DNA of 64,000 bases, from positions 62,001 through 126,000 of the forward strand of contig DAOUBW010000013.1 in NCBI GenBank assembly GCA_034432555.1, read 5' to 3'. The DNA comes from CP2-2F sp034432555 (lineage in GTDB: Bacteria; Chloroflexota; Anaerolineae; Aggregatilineales; UBA2796). Below, piece by piece: positions 15,908-24,786 of this stretch. Both the position numbers and the translations under genes were made by a program. Numbering within the stretch: the stretch's first letter is position 1; every line of letters starts with the position of its first letter. The notes below the pieces were generated by a model that did no database searches, was not told the origin of the DNA, and saw only the letters and a program-made list of their open reading frames with translations.

Positions 15908-18304
15908 TTACCCTCTCAGATTCTTGCTCAGGCGCTGGCGCAGGACAATGGCGGTTGTATTCAACGCCAGCAGCACGACTAATAACACGATGATCGCGGC
16001 GGCGGCCACGTTACGGAAGCCAATCGCCGGATCAGAAGTCCAACTGTAGACTTGGATCGGCACGACGGAGAACTTAGAAAACGGTCCGTTCGGGTCAATC
16101 AGCGTGAACGTTAGACCACCGACCACCAGCAGCGGCGCCGTTTCGCCCACCGCACGCGAAATGGACAAGATCAAGCCCGTCAGGATGCCAGGGAAGGCAG
16201 CCGGCAGCACCTGCCGCGATGTAGTCTGCCATTTGGTAGCGCCCACGCCGTAGCTTGCCTCACGGATGGAGGATGGCACAGCGCGGATTGCCTCTTGTGC
16301 GTTGATGATGACTACAGGCAGGATCAAGAGCGCCATAGTAAAGGCAGCCGAGATTACAGTCCGTCCGTTCGAGTCGGTGACTCCCACAAACGCACCGCTG
16401 GTAAGCTGCTCCAGTGCGCGGACGAAAATCGCCAAGCCGAGCATACCGTAGATGATGGACGGCACACCTGCCAGATTGCGGATGTTGGTCTCGATCACGG
16501 CGTTGAGCAGGTTTTTCTCGGCATATTCCTCAAGGTAAACCGCTGCGCCCACACCAAGTGGTAGTGCGATCAAGATCGTCAGGATGATCACCCACAGCGA
16601 GCCGAGCAGTGAAGTACGCAGACCTGTGGTGGCAGGTGATGCCGTTAGCTCACCGGTGATAAAGTCGAGTGAGAGCCACGAGTGGAAACGGATTTCGCCG
16701 TCGCGTAGCAAATCGCTCGACTCTTTCTCGGCAAGGATGCTCTCGTAGCTAGTGATCGACTCAAGGAGCGTCCAAACGCGGTCGTAGCGCAGTTGCGCCA
16801 CATCGCGGATGATAACGCTATAGAGTTGCTGGGTGTCGAGGTTATCTTCGAGCAGGTCAATGTACTCAGTGATGCTTAGATCGTCATAGGGCTTGTCAGC
16901 GACTTCAGGGCGGACAGTGCGCCCTGACAGCAGATTCTTGATTGGCTCGCCCAGCAAGAAGTCGGTTGTGATCTGCGGGCGTGGCGCGTTATCGGCTAGG
17001 AGTTGAGCCACCTCTCGAATGCTCAGCTCGCTCAGCTTTTTTTCAGCCAGCGCCGGATCGAAGGCACGTCCGCTAAAAGCGACCTTGATCGGCTCACTGT
17101 CAAGCACATCGCGTGGAATGCCCAACCCGAGCGAGAAGACGGTCGTTACCTCGCGGGCGTTTAGGGCAGAGAAGCGCTTATCGCCCAGCGCACGGCTGAG
17201 AGTCTGATCGCTGCGTTCGGGGTCAAAGGCAAGGCTGGGGAAAATGTTGATGACCTGCGCGCCTGAGAGCCGAATCTGTGAGAACTGCCGCCCTAGCAAG
17301 TTATCGCGCACGATGGCGCGCAGACGGTTGCGGCTGACTTTATCTTCCAGCAGGCGGGCAAGATCAGCTTCACCTAGCGTTTCTAGTGGTTGAGCAGGGC
17401 TGAGTTCGGACGGCTTGATGGTGTAGTTGATCAGCACATAGCCAAAGGACTGATTGATGATATTCAGCAGCAGCGTGACCAGCGCCAGCAAGCCGACGAC
17501 GTTTGCCACTAAAAAGGCAGTTTGCCACAAGCTGGCGTTGGTTTTGCGAGCGCGCAGCGTGCGTTGCAGAGCAGATTCGGGCGGCATGAATCCGCCTTCG
17601 CGTCGCTCAACAACTTCTTCGACGATTGGCTTAGCTTCCTCAGGCGTGATGCGCCAGATATTCATGACAGCCAGAGCGATGGCGAAGACGACCCAGAAAG
17701 CGATGCCTAACCCACGCAGCGCCTCCAGCAGGCTTGGAAAGATTTGCCCTTGATATAGCCAAAAATACAACAAGCTGGAGAGCATCAGAAAGCCGCCATT
17801 GCGCGCTGCCTTGGCTGAGATCGCTGGGGGTACGTAGCGCACTGAGCGGATGCGGAAAGGAATGCTCACGAACTTGCCAACGCGGTGAAGGGCGCTCAGG
17901 GCAGGATTGGACGGCTTGAAATTTGGAAAGAAGGGCGTTAAGCGCACCACATTAGTGCTGCCGATGCCCACTAGCGCCGGCAACAGACGGAACGGAATGC
18001 TCAACAGCTGCAAATATGGGTAGAACAGACGCGGCAGCGCGGCATAGATCGTCAGAAAGATACCCATTGGGATCAGCCACATGGGCGCGAAGTTGCGCGT
18101 GGAGTTGCCCCCGTTGAGCAACTGTATGCCAATAGGCACGGCTGTGTCGTCTTCAGCGATCCACGGCACTAATAACCACGCTGCCAGAACCAGAACAGCG
18201 CAGCCCAACAAGATCAAGGTCAGCGCCCAAAAGGGCAACCCACGCTTGCTTTCTCTTCGATCGAGAACGCCGCGGTTGGGTCGGAGTGTGCTGTGTGTGC
18301 TCAT
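15908..18304 (-). CDS. pstA: Phosphate ABC transporter permease PstA with large N-terminal extension
   Basis: The last ~260 residues are a normal PstA permease: SLWVIILTILIALPLGVGAAVYLEEYA, NLAGVPSIIYGMLGLAIFV and the coupling-helix region EAIRAVPSSIREASYGVGATKWQT. Usual PstA is about 280-300 residues; this one has 798. The extra N-terminal part holds about five hydrophobic helices (residues 25-50, 70-95, 170-235, 265-290). These are followed by a long soluble segment (about 300-530) of repeated leucine-rich helical units (LGEADLARLLEDKVS, LSIREVAQLLADN, LSITEYIDLLEDN), probably extracytoplasmic. Start and pstC stop overlap as ATGA. Confidence 0.92.
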   Translation of the reverse strand: MSTHSTLRPNRGVLDRRESKRGLPFWALTLILLGCAVLVLAAWLLVPWIAEDDTAVPIGIQLLNGGNSTRNFAPMWLIPMGIFLTIYAALPRLFYPYLQLLSIPFRLLPALVGIGSTNVVRLTPFFPNFKPSNPALSALHRVGKFVSIPFRIRSVRYVPPAISAKAARNGGFLMLSSLLYFWLYQGQIFPSLLEALRGLGIAFWVVFAIALAVMNIWRITPEEAKPIVEEVVERREGGFMPPESALQRTLRARKTNASLWQTAFLVANVVGLLALVTLLLNIINQSFGYVLINYTIKPSELSPAQPLETLGEADLARLLEDKVSRNRLRAIVRDNLLGRQFSQIRLSGAQVINIFPSLAFDPERSDQTLSRALGDKRFSALNAREVTTVFSLGLGIPRDVLDSEPIKVAFSGRAFDPALAEKKLSELSIREVAQLLADNAPRPQITTDFLLGEPIKNLLSGRTVRPEVADKPYDDLSITEYIDLLEDNLDTQQLYSVIIRDVAQLRYDRVWTLLESITSYESILAEKESSDLLRDGEIRFHSWLSLDFITGELTASPATTGLRTSLLGSLWVIILTILIALPLGVGAAVYLEEYAEKNLLNAVIETNIRNLAGVPSIIYGMLGLAIFVRALEQLTSGAFVGVTDSNGRTVISAAFTMALLILPVVIINAQEAIRAVPSSIREASYGVGATKWQTTSRQVLPAAFPGILTGLILSISRAVGETAPLLVVGGLTFTLIDPNGPFSKFSVVPIQVYSWTSDPAIGFRNVAAAAIIVLLVVLLALNTTAIVLRQRLSKNLRG

Positions 18305-19509
18305 TGGTACACCTCGCGGAAACGACGCCGAATCAGGTTGCTGATCAGGTTCAGCACCAACGTGATGGCGAACAGGGTCAAGCCGATGGCAAAGAGGCTG
18401 TTATAGTCGACTGAGTTGAAGCTGAGATCGCCTGTGCTGATGCGTGCGATGTGACCGGTCATGGTCTCGGCAGCTTCAAGCGGATTGAGCGAAAAATTCG
18501 GGCCCGCGCCTGAAGCAATTGCCACGATCATGGTCTCGCCGACGGCACGTGAGATACCCAGAATGAACGCTGCCAAAATGCCGGAGAGCGCGGCGGGTAT
18601 CAGGACGCGAAAGACCGTCTCGCGGCGGGTGGCGCCCAAGCCATAGCTCCCTTCGCGGAGCGTGCGTGGCACGGCACTGAGGGCATCCTCGCTGACTGAG
18701 GCGATGGTTGGGATGATCATGATACCCATAGCAATACCGGCTGAGAGCTGATTGTAAGCGCCGATATCGCTCTGCCAGAAAATATTGCGCAGAGATGGCG
18801 TGATGAAGGTGAGGGCAAAATAGCCGTAAACGACGGTCGGAATGGCGGCGAGAATCTCCAAAATTGGCTTAAGGATGCTGCGTAAGCGGTTTGAGGCATA
18901 CTCGCTGATGAAAATCGCTGCACCCAGACCGACCGGACCCGCGATCAACATCGCCATAAAACTGGTGATCAAGGTCGCCATGACCAACGCCAGCACGCCG
19001 AAGTCGGCGCCTTGCGGCACCCAGCGCGTGCCTGTCAGAAACTCGACGATGCTGACTTGCTCGCCTAAGAAGAGCGTAGTACGCACATTGTGCGGCTCAG
19101 GGCGCGTGCTGAGAACGCCACGTTCCACTTCAAAGGTGCGGTTGTCGATCAAGCGCGTCACTCGCATGTCTTCTTCGTTGAGACGAATAACTTGCCCAAC
19201 ACGCGGCACACCACCTTTTCCGTCGAATTCTAGGATCGTGTCTTCAGCGCTGACTGGCTGCACCAGCAGCTGTTCGGCGCTGCGGAAGCCATAGCGTGTG
19301 AAGAAATTGACCGCTTCGGTGGAAAGCACCACGATGATACCGAGCGTCGTCAGGACGGAGACTAAGGCGCACAGGAAGAGAGATAGACGGATGATGTCTT
19401 CGAAAGGGCGCGGACGGCTGTTCAGGCTAGCGTATGCGTCCGTGTTGCCCGAAAGGCGATCAGCGGCTGTGCGAAAGGCAGTTGGCTCAGCGCTTGTCTC
19501 TAGGGTCAT
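18301..19509 (-). CDS. pstC: Phosphate ABC transporter permease PstC
   Basis: A 402-residue PstC with the expected core (ALVMATLITSFMAMLIAGPVGLGAAIFISEYA, LAAIPTVVYGYFAL, and the coupling segment DALSAVPRTLREGSYGLGATRRE). Between the first helix and the core is an insertion of about 100 residues rich in beta strands (GKGGVPRVGQVIRLNEEDM), larger than in enteric PstC (319 residues). I chose the ATG at 19509 because AAGGAG lies about 11 bases upstream; an in-frame start 16 codons earlier has no such site. It overlaps pstA by 4 bp. With PstA it forms the membrane channel of the transporter. Confidence 0.93.
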   Translation of the reverse strand: MTLETSAEPTAFRTAADRLSGNTDAYASLNSRPRPFEDIIRLSLFLCALVSVLTTLGIIVVLSTEAVNFFTRYGFRSAEQLLVQPVSAEDTILEFDGKGGVPRVGQVIRLNEEDMRVTRLIDNRTFEVERGVLSTRPEPHNVRTTLFLGEQVSIVEFLTGTRWVPQGADFGVLALVMATLITSFMAMLIAGPVGLGAAIFISEYASNRLRSILKPILEILAAIPTVVYGYFALTFITPSLRNIFWQSDIGAYNQLSAGIAMGIMIIPTIASVSEDALSAVPRTLREGSYGLGATRRETVFRVLIPAALSGILAAFILGISRAVGETMIVAIASGAGPNFSLNPLEAAETMTGHIARISTGDLSFNSVDYNSLFAIGLTLFAITLVLNLISNLIRRRFREVYQ

Positions 19510-19566
19510 GGGAGAACTGCTCCTTGTGTGAAAGTTTGGTACGAGCAAGCTTGGCATATAAGCAAG

Positions 19567-19596
19567 GATGAGCGCCGCTGAGGGCAGGCGCTCATC
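19567..19596 (-). terminator. Intercistronic hairpin between pstS-like gene and pstC
   Basis: GATGAGCGCC and GGCGCTCATC form a perfect 10-bp stem with a 10-base loop in the 113-bp gap between the binding-protein gene and pstC. There is no T tract. Hairpins in this position often stabilise the binding-protein message or attenuate read-through, giving more binding protein than permease; that role is inferred. Confidence 0.55.
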
Positions 19597-19622
19597 GCAT
19601 CGCTCACTTCAACAGAAGCAGC

Positions 19623-20999
19623 TTACTCGCCGGCGGATGCCAACCAGACCAGCTTGTTCAGATTCGTGACGTCGTCGCTAACTGGGAAGTAGTTGATGTT
19701 CTCGCGGGCGCTGCCCAGCTGGCTGCGGACGTTGGCGACGTAGAAGTTGATGAAGGCGCTCACCTGCGGCTTCTCTTGCATGATGGCGGGCGTGCTGTAG
19801 ATGAACAGCGGACGCGAGAGCGGGTAGGCGCCGCTTTCGGCATTGGTTTCGTTAGCTTCCACGCCTTCGATGCGCACGGGGCGAATCTTATCCAGATTGG
19901 GCAGGACGTAAGCAAAGCCGAAGTAACCGATAGCGAAGCGGCTGCCTGACACGCCTTCCACCAGCACGTTATCATCCTCGCTCAGCTGGATGCCGGGCGC
20001 GTTCAGCAGCTTCGTGGCGTCCTTGTTGAAGATTTCCTCGACGAAGTAGTCAAAGGTGCCGCTATCCGAACCGGGGCTGAACAGACGGATCGGCTCAGCT
20101 GGCCACGCAGGATTGACTTCATTCCAGTTCTTGAGTTCGCCACTGAAAATTTGGGTGAGCTGTTCTTTGGTCAGATCATCCACGAAGTCGTTGCTGTTAG
20201 CAACTACCACGCCCAGCGCGTCAATCGCCACGTAGAATTCAGCGACTGGATCACGCCCGATCTTGCCGCAGTCATCCAACTCGCTCGCCTTGATCGGACG
20301 GCTGGCGTTGGAGATATCGGTCTCGCCGGACTTGCAGAAGCGCTCGAAGCCGGCGCCCGTGCCAACTGAAGCGACTTCAACGTTGCCTGCGAAGCCCTCG
20401 TTACGGAACAAGTCTGCCATGCGGCGGGTCAGCGGGAAAACCGTCGAGCTGCCAGCGCTGATGATGTTACCCGTCACTGCCAGCGGATCGATCTCAGGCA
20501 GTTCGATCTCAGGCAGAATGACCGAGTCGATCACGTGGATCACGCCGTTGCTTGCCTCAATGTCGGTCGCCACGATGGTAGCGCTGTTGATCTTCAGTGC
20601 CTCACCCTGCATGGTGAACGCGACCTCGCCGCCCTCAACGGTGGCAGCCGCCTTGCCAACCAAGCCCATCGCATCAGCAGCCATCGCCTTGCCGGGCAGG
20701 ACGTGGTAGGTCAGGATGCGGACGAGCAAGTCTTTGTTCTCAGGCTTGAGCAGGTACTCGATCACATAGGCAGGAATCTTGGCGAATGCCTCATCAGTAG
20801 GCGCAAACACGGTGAAGGGACCTTCGCCGCTCAGCGTCTCGACCAAGCCAGCAGCCGTCACAGCAGCTACCAACGTCTTAAAGTTTTCGTTGCCAGCAGC
20901 AATATCCACGATTGTGTTGCCGCCCTGTGCGTTGATCGCCGCCAAGGGCGCGACCAAGACCGCAACCAAAGCGATCAAAGCAATGATACGAGCCTTCAT
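19623..20999 (-). CDS. pstS: Fasciclin (FAS1) domain fused to phosphate-binding protein PstS
   Basis: A signal peptide (residues 1-26, ending AINA, no lipobox cysteine) leads into a FAS1 domain (about 30-165) with its H1 and H2 motifs: GPFTVFAPTDEAFAKIP and NGVIHVIDSVILP, plus YHVLPG. A short linker ELPEIDPL then joins a complete PstS (about 178-458): ISAGSSTVFPLTRRMA, SVGTGAGFERFCKSGETDISNASRP (phosphate-binding loop), GVVVANSNDF and SPGSDSGTFDYF. PstS captures phosphate outside the membrane and delivers it to PstC and PstA; FAS1 domains mediate adhesion. The ATG at 20999 follows AGGAG; an upstream ATG would extend before the signal peptide. Pho-box-like repeats precede it. Confidence 0.93.
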   Translation of the reverse strand: MKARIIALIALVAVLVAPLAAINAQGGNTIVDIAAGNENFKTLVAAVTAAGLVETLSGEGPFTVFAPTDEAFAKIPAYVIEYLLKPENKDLLVRILTYHVLPGKAMAADAMGLVGKAAATVEGGEVAFTMQGEALKINSATIVATDIEASNGVIHVIDSVILPEIELPEIDPLAVTGNIISAGSSTVFPLTRRMADLFRNEGFAGNVEVASVGTGAGFERFCKSGETDISNASRPIKASELDDCGKIGRDPVAEFYVAIDALGVVVANSNDFVDDLTKEQLTQIFSGELKNWNEVNPAWPAEPIRLFSPGSDSGTFDYFVEEIFNKDATKLLNAPGIQLSEDDNVLVEGVSGSRFAIGYFGFAYVLPNLDKIRPVRIEGVEANETNAESGAYPLSRPLFIYSTPAIMQEKPQVSAFINFYVANVRSQLGSARENINYFPVSDDVTNLNKLVWLASAGE

Positions 21000-21075
21000 G
21001 TATGGGTTTCTCCTGTATGCCTTAACTTTTCGCAAGGTGATGCTCACCATGCACAGTAGAAGTTAGCGATGGCAG

Positions 21076-21170
21076 GTTAAGAGCGATAGACGAGTCGGTT
21101 AACTAAACTTTAAGAGACGGCTAAGATTAGGCGAATTCCATAACATTAAAGGCTTTAAGAAAACGTTAAG
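21076..21170 (-). promoter_or_regulatory. Pho-box-like direct-repeat array upstream of the pst operon
   Basis: Read on the minus strand, CTTAAC- or CTTAAA-like units recur with an 11-bp step: starts at 21170 (CTTAAC) and 21159 (CTTAAA), then 21125 (CTTAGC), 21114 (CTTAAA), 21103 (GTTAAC), and 21081 (CTTAAC, two steps on). An 11-bp direct-repeat period with a TTAA core is the layout of PhoB/PhoP/SphR boxes, closest to the cyanobacterial form. The lowest unit sits near a -35 position, with TAACTT around 21062-21067 as a possible -10. Phosphate-starvation control of the operon is therefore likely. Confidence 0.65.
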
Positions 21171-21274
21171 CACAACGTCAACGGATCGCCTTTCGCACAG
21201 CGTGTGAGGCACATCCAAAGGCTTATTGGTGGGGAGCTGGGCAAGTCTGCTCCTTCGCAGGGAACGCCCTGCCC

Positions 21275-21302
21275 AGTTCCGCCCCGTGTGTAGGGCGGAA
21301 CT
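21275..21302. repeat. GC-rich hairpin repeat, copy 1
   Basis: AGTTCCGCCC and GGGCGGAACT form a perfect 10-bp inverted repeat around an 8-base loop CGTGTGTA. It lies just downstream of ppk2 and may end its transcript. A related element with the same loop length and CGT...A loop ends occurs at 55141-55164, so this may be a dispersed intergenic repeat. Confidence 0.5.
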
Positions 21303-21315
21303 TCAGAGCGTGTGG

Positions 21316-22143
21316 CTAATCGGGAATTTCGACTGACTCGATGCCTTTTTCAGGCGTGGGAAATTGTGGGTTAAGCCGTTCGAGCGTCTCGCGCACGGTG
21401 CGCGCAATCACGTAGTTGCGATACCACTTGCTGTTGGCAGGCACAATATGCCACGGCGCATAGGGTGTGTTGCAGTGCGTTAGCACAGCCTCATAGGCTG
21501 CCTGATAAGCATCCCAATAGGCGCGCTCTTTAAGATCGCCTAGCGAGAACTTCCACTGCTTTTCAGGCGTATCACGCCGTTCGGTCAGGCGTTTCTTCTG
21601 TTCCGCCTTAGAGATGTGTAGGAAGAATTTGAGGATGGTTGTGCCGTGTTCGTGCAGCATTTCCTCAAAGCGGTTGATGTGGTCATAGCGTTCGCGCCAG
21701 ATGCTCTCTGGGACGAGGTTATGCACGCGCACCACCAATACATCTTCATACTGTGAACGATTGAAGATGCCGATGATACCTTTGGGCGGCACCACGCGGT
21801 GAATGCGCCACAAAAAGTCGCGGGCGAGTTCATCGGCAGTTGGCACTTTAAAGGAAGTGACCTGCACACCTTGCGGATCAACACTGCTGAAAACGTGCCG
21901 AATGCTGCCATCTTTGCCAGAGGTATCCATGCCTTGCAGCACGATGAGCAAGGCGTGCTTGCCTTCAGCGTAGAGCGCTTCTTGCAGCACGTCAAGGCGT
22001 TGTTGGTCAGCTTCCATCGCTGCGACTAGTTTCTTTTTCAGGTCTTTCTTGGCATCTTTTTTGCTGCTGCCATCCAGATAATCGGGATCATAGTCGCGCA
22101 GGTGGACGGGCGTGCCGAATGGCGGAATAAGTGGTTGAGACAT
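21316..22143 (-). CDS. ppk2: Polyphosphate kinase 2 family protein (PPK2)
   Basis: A 275-residue single-domain PPK2: ALLIVLQGMDTSGKDGSIRHV (Walker A), GVQVTSFKVPTADELARDFLWRIHR, then GIIGIFNRSQYEDVLVVRVHNLVP with the lid-type arginines, and WKFSLGDLKERAYWDAYQAAYE. PPK2 enzymes transfer phosphate between polyphosphate and nucleotides, using polyphosphate to phosphorylate AMP or ADP in many members. Class cannot be fixed by eye. It lies upstream of the pst genes on the same strand but beyond the Pho-box array and a hairpin, so it is a separate transcript. GGGAG precedes the ATG. Confidence 0.93.
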   Translation of the reverse strand: MSQPLIPPFGTPVHLRDYDPDYLDGSSKKDAKKDLKKKLVAAMEADQQRLDVLQEALYAEGKHALLIVLQGMDTSGKDGSIRHVFSSVDPQGVQVTSFKVPTADELARDFLWRIHRVVPPKGIIGIFNRSQYEDVLVVRVHNLVPESIWRERYDHINRFEEMLHEHGTTILKFFLHISKAEQKKRLTERRDTPEKQWKFSLGDLKERAYWDAYQAAYEAVLTHCNTPYAPWHIVPANSKWYRNYVIARTVRETLERLNPQFPTPEKGIESVEIPD

Positions 22144-22227
22144 AAAACGGCTCCCTTTCCCTTAAGGTGTGGGCATTGTAGCGCACTTTGCGTCTGAACG
22201 TTAAGGGAAGGTAAAAGGTGCTTGACG

Positions 22228-22236
22228 TGTTATAAT
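22228..22236 (+). promoter_or_regulatory. Extended -10 promoter for the rhomboid gene
   Basis: TGT directly followed by a consensus TATAAT, 51 bases before the rhomboid start codon. The nearby TTGACG is only 3 bases upstream and is not a -35 box. Confidence 0.55.
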
Positions 22237-22287
22237 AAGGTGCTGCGCTAGGATCGATTTCAAGACCGCCTGAAGGATGCCTTCACA

Positions 22288-23058
22288 ATGCAACAGCCAC
22301 CTGAGCAAGTTTCGCTGCCGTTGCCGACCAGCCGTCCGCGCCTCACTTATCTACTGCTCTTGGGCATTGTTGGTGTGTTTGTGGTGCAGGTTGTCTACAA
22401 TCAGGTGGAATATCCGCGTAATGAGCCAATCACAGCGTGGGGCGCGCTTAACTATACACGGGTGGTTTTTGCGGGCGAGCATTACCGTCTGTTCACGGCA
22501 ATGTTCCTTCATGCCGATCAGGTGCATCTGTTCATGAACGCGCTCGCGCTGTGGATCTTTGGGCGCACGTTGGAGTCGCTTTTTGGCACGCCGCGCTTTG
22601 CCCTGATCTACTTTCTGGGCGGGCTATGTGGCAGTTTGGCAAGCCTAACCTTCACACGCGGCTTTTCAGTGGGCGCCAGTGGCGCCGTGTTTGCCACTTT
22701 TGGCGCAGTGATGGTTTTCCTCTACTTCAACCGCGAACTTTTAGGCAAAGCAGCCCAAGATCAATTCCGCCAGTTGCTGATCCTTGCCGCGTTGAATTTC
22801 GGCTTGGGCATTTTTACACAATTTGCAGGTGGCACAGTCGTCATTGATAACTGGGGGCATGTCGGCGGCTTTGTCGGCGGCATCGTCCTGACGTGGTTTA
22901 TTGGCGCACGCTACCAAGTCTACGACGATCCGCGTGCCATGTATGGGCTGAAGGTGGTGGATGAGCGTCCCTTGCGAAAGACATGGCTTGCCGCTTTGCT
23001 TTTCGGGGCGGGCTTGGCGCTGCTGACCCTGTACACCCTCAACGCCTTAGGCGGATGA
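22288..23058 (+). CDS. Rhomboid family intramembrane serine protease
   Basis: A 256-residue membrane protein with six core helices and one extra C-terminal helix. The rhomboid features are present: HYRLFTAMFLHADQVHLFMN after TM1, the catalytic serine in GASGA (Ser131) and the catalytic histidine in WGHVGGFVGG (His191). These proteases cut transmembrane segments within the bilayer. The ATG follows AAGGA. The last 20 bp overlap the convergent glycosyltransferase gene. The substrate is unknown, and the neighbours do not help. Confidence 0.93.
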   Translation: MQQPPEQVSLPLPTSRPRLTYLLLLGIVGVFVVQVVYNQVEYPRNEPITAWGALNYTRVVFAGEHYRLFTAMFLHADQVHLFMNALALWIFGRTLESLFGTPRFALIYFLGGLCGSLASLTFTRGFSVGASGAVFATFGAVMVFLYFNRELLGKAAQDQFRQLLILAALNFGLGIFTQFAGGTVVIDNWGHVGGFVGGIVLTWFIGARYQVYDDPRAMYGLKVVDERPLRKTWLAALLFGAGLALLTLYTLNALGG

Positions 23059-24229
23059 TCTGCTCATAGAGCGCTGCATAGGCATCCGCCACGGCTGACC
23101 ATGTATAGCGCGCCGCGATGACCGCCCGATTTTCCGCACCAAGCCGCGCCCGAAGTGCTGCATCTGCCAAGAGCGCAATGCTTTGCTCGGCAAAGGCTGT
23201 GGTGCTTTCGGCAAGCCGCACGCCTGCATGGGCTGCGATGCCGTCCACGCTAAGCGGCGTCGCCACGATGGGTAGCGCCATCGCCATCGCCTCTAGCACC
23301 TTATTTTTGATGCCTGCGCCAAAGCGCAGCGGCGAGAGAAACAGCGCTGCCCGCTGGTAATATGGGGTGAGGGATGGCACATGCCCGGTCACGTGAATAT
23401 CAGGCGCGGCGCAAGCGCGCAAAGCAGGCGGCGGCGCATTGCCAACCAACCATAGTTCGGCGTGTGGCAGGCGCGCTTTGATCAGTGGGAAGATTTCACG
23501 GGCAAGCCACAAGGCAGCGTCAAGGTTTGGCGCGTACTCATAGTTGCCCACAAAGAGCAGGTGTGCGCCTTCGGTAGGCACATTCGGCGCAGCCTGTGGC
23601 AAGTTCACGCCATTTGGGATGACATGCAGCGGCAGATCGGGTGAGAGCGCACGCAAAGCGGCAGCATCTGCTTCAGTTAGCACCACGACGCCATCAAAGC
23701 CGTTGAACATTTTCCGTTCGTAGCGTTGTGCCATACTCAGGCGTAGGCGCACCATGATCTTTTCACCAACGGTGCGCGCTTGCGCTGCTTGCCGCCGCAA
23801 ATACAGACTGTAAGATTCATAGGGGACAATCAGGTTAGGTAAATCCTGCACGAGGGCGCGATATTCATAGACCTGCACGCCGCCGAACAGGTGAATCAGA
23901 TCGTAAGTGGCGTCGCGGCGGTGCGCTTGGATTGCCTTCCACATCGGCGCTGACCAAGCTTGCGCGGCACGCTGCGGGAAAGGCTGCCCTAAGCGCCTTA
24001 GGTAGGCGAAGAGGCTGCGGCGCGGCTCAGGCAGCAGGGTAATCTGCCCAAAGGAAGCGCGGTAATCGAATATTTCACCGTGATCTGTAGGGCGGTTGGC
24101 GAATGCCAGCAAATCCACCACATAGCCGCGTTTGGCGAGCTGCGCGAACAGGTTGCCGATGATCAGCCTGTCACCCAGATGCAGTGGATAGGGCGGGCAG
24201 CGCGAGATGAGCAGAATACGGCGAGTCAT
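23039..24229 (-). CDS. Glycosyltransferase family 4/1 (GT-B)
   Basis: A 396-residue GT-B enzyme. The N-terminal Rossmann half starts ILLISRCPPYPLHLGDRL. The C-terminal half has VIPNGVNLP, HLLFVGNYEYAPNLDAALWLA and the donor-site motif SPLRFGAGIKNKVLEAMAMALPIVATP. It resembles sugar transferases of exopolysaccharide loci, using a nucleotide sugar to extend a glycan in the cytoplasm. Donor and acceptor cannot be inferred. It overlaps the convergent rhomboid gene by 20 bp at its 3' end. Confidence 0.9.
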   Translation of the reverse strand: MTRRILLISRCPPYPLHLGDRLIIGNLFAQLAKRGYVVDLLAFANRPTDHGEIFDYRASFGQITLLPEPRRSLFAYLRRLGQPFPQRAAQAWSAPMWKAIQAHRRDATYDLIHLFGGVQVYEYRALVQDLPNLIVPYESYSLYLRRQAAQARTVGEKIMVRLRLSMAQRYERKMFNGFDGVVVLTEADAAALRALSPDLPLHVIPNGVNLPQAAPNVPTEGAHLLFVGNYEYAPNLDAALWLAREIFPLIKARLPHAELWLVGNAPPPALRACAAPDIHVTGHVPSLTPYYQRAALFLSPLRFGAGIKNKVLEAMAMALPIVATPLSVDGIAAHAGVRLAESTTAFAEQSIALLADAALRARLGAENRAVIAARYTWSAVADAYAALYEQIIRLRR

Positions 24230-24255
24230 GGGTGTGTTGCGTTTGTCAATGCTTT

Positions 24256-24786
24256 TTATGCCGTGCCGCTGTGCTTAACCTGAGTAACATAGCTGGGTTG
24301 CGGACCGACACGCTGCCCAAGGAGCATGTTTAACTGTGAGGCGTGTCCGTGAACGTGCCGCAGATTGTACACAAGCAGCTCTAGAAAACTGCATGTGCCC
24401 CATGAGAAGCTGCACTGCCGCTGTGCCATTTCCTCAGTCAACGACTGAATGGTCGCTTGGCATTTCTGGCGGCAATCGTGGAGATACGCCCGAAGCTCAG
24501 CTTTCGTATAAACGCGCTCTGGCAAGGGACCGTAATCATCTTGCTCAATCAGGGTGAAAGGAGAGGGTGGCAGAAAGCCTTCCTCAGCGCCAGTGAGATA
24601 CAGATCAAGCCAGAACAAGGTATGGTAAACAACATACCAAAATTGGGCAAACTCAGCACGTTTATCGCCCGTCTCCCACAGTTCAGCGCGCCAAAGCGCA
24701 TCAGGGCAGGTATTGACATTTTCGGCGAGATAATCAATGGCAGCGCCAAACTGCTGCCAAAGGCTTTCCTTCCAAGGTTCAAGCAT
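24256..24786 (-). CDS. DinB superfamily protein
   Basis: A 176-residue four-helix protein of the DinB/YfiT type. The metal ligands are recognisable as the histidine in VVYHTLFWLDLYL and the pair in RHVHGHASQLNMLLGQ. DinB-like proteins are putative metal-dependent thiol transferases or hydrolases, and the natural activity of most is not known. It lies 26 bp before the glycosyltransferase gene on the same strand, so the two may be cotranscribed, although a shared role is not obvious. Confidence 0.85.
   Translation of the reverse strand: MLEPWKESLWQQFGAAIDYLAENVNTCPDALWRAELWETGDKRAEFAQFWYVVYHTLFWLDLYLTGAEEGFLPPSPFTLIEQDDYGPLPERVYTKAELRAYLHDCRQKCQATIQSLTEEMAQRQCSFSWGTCSFLELLVYNLRHVHGHASQLNMLLGQRVGPQPSYVTQVKHSGTA

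Noticed and set aside
22222..22236. TTGACG plus TATAAT as a standard -35/-10 pair
   Set aside because: The spacing is only 3 bp. The TGT extension makes an extended -10 promoter the better reading.
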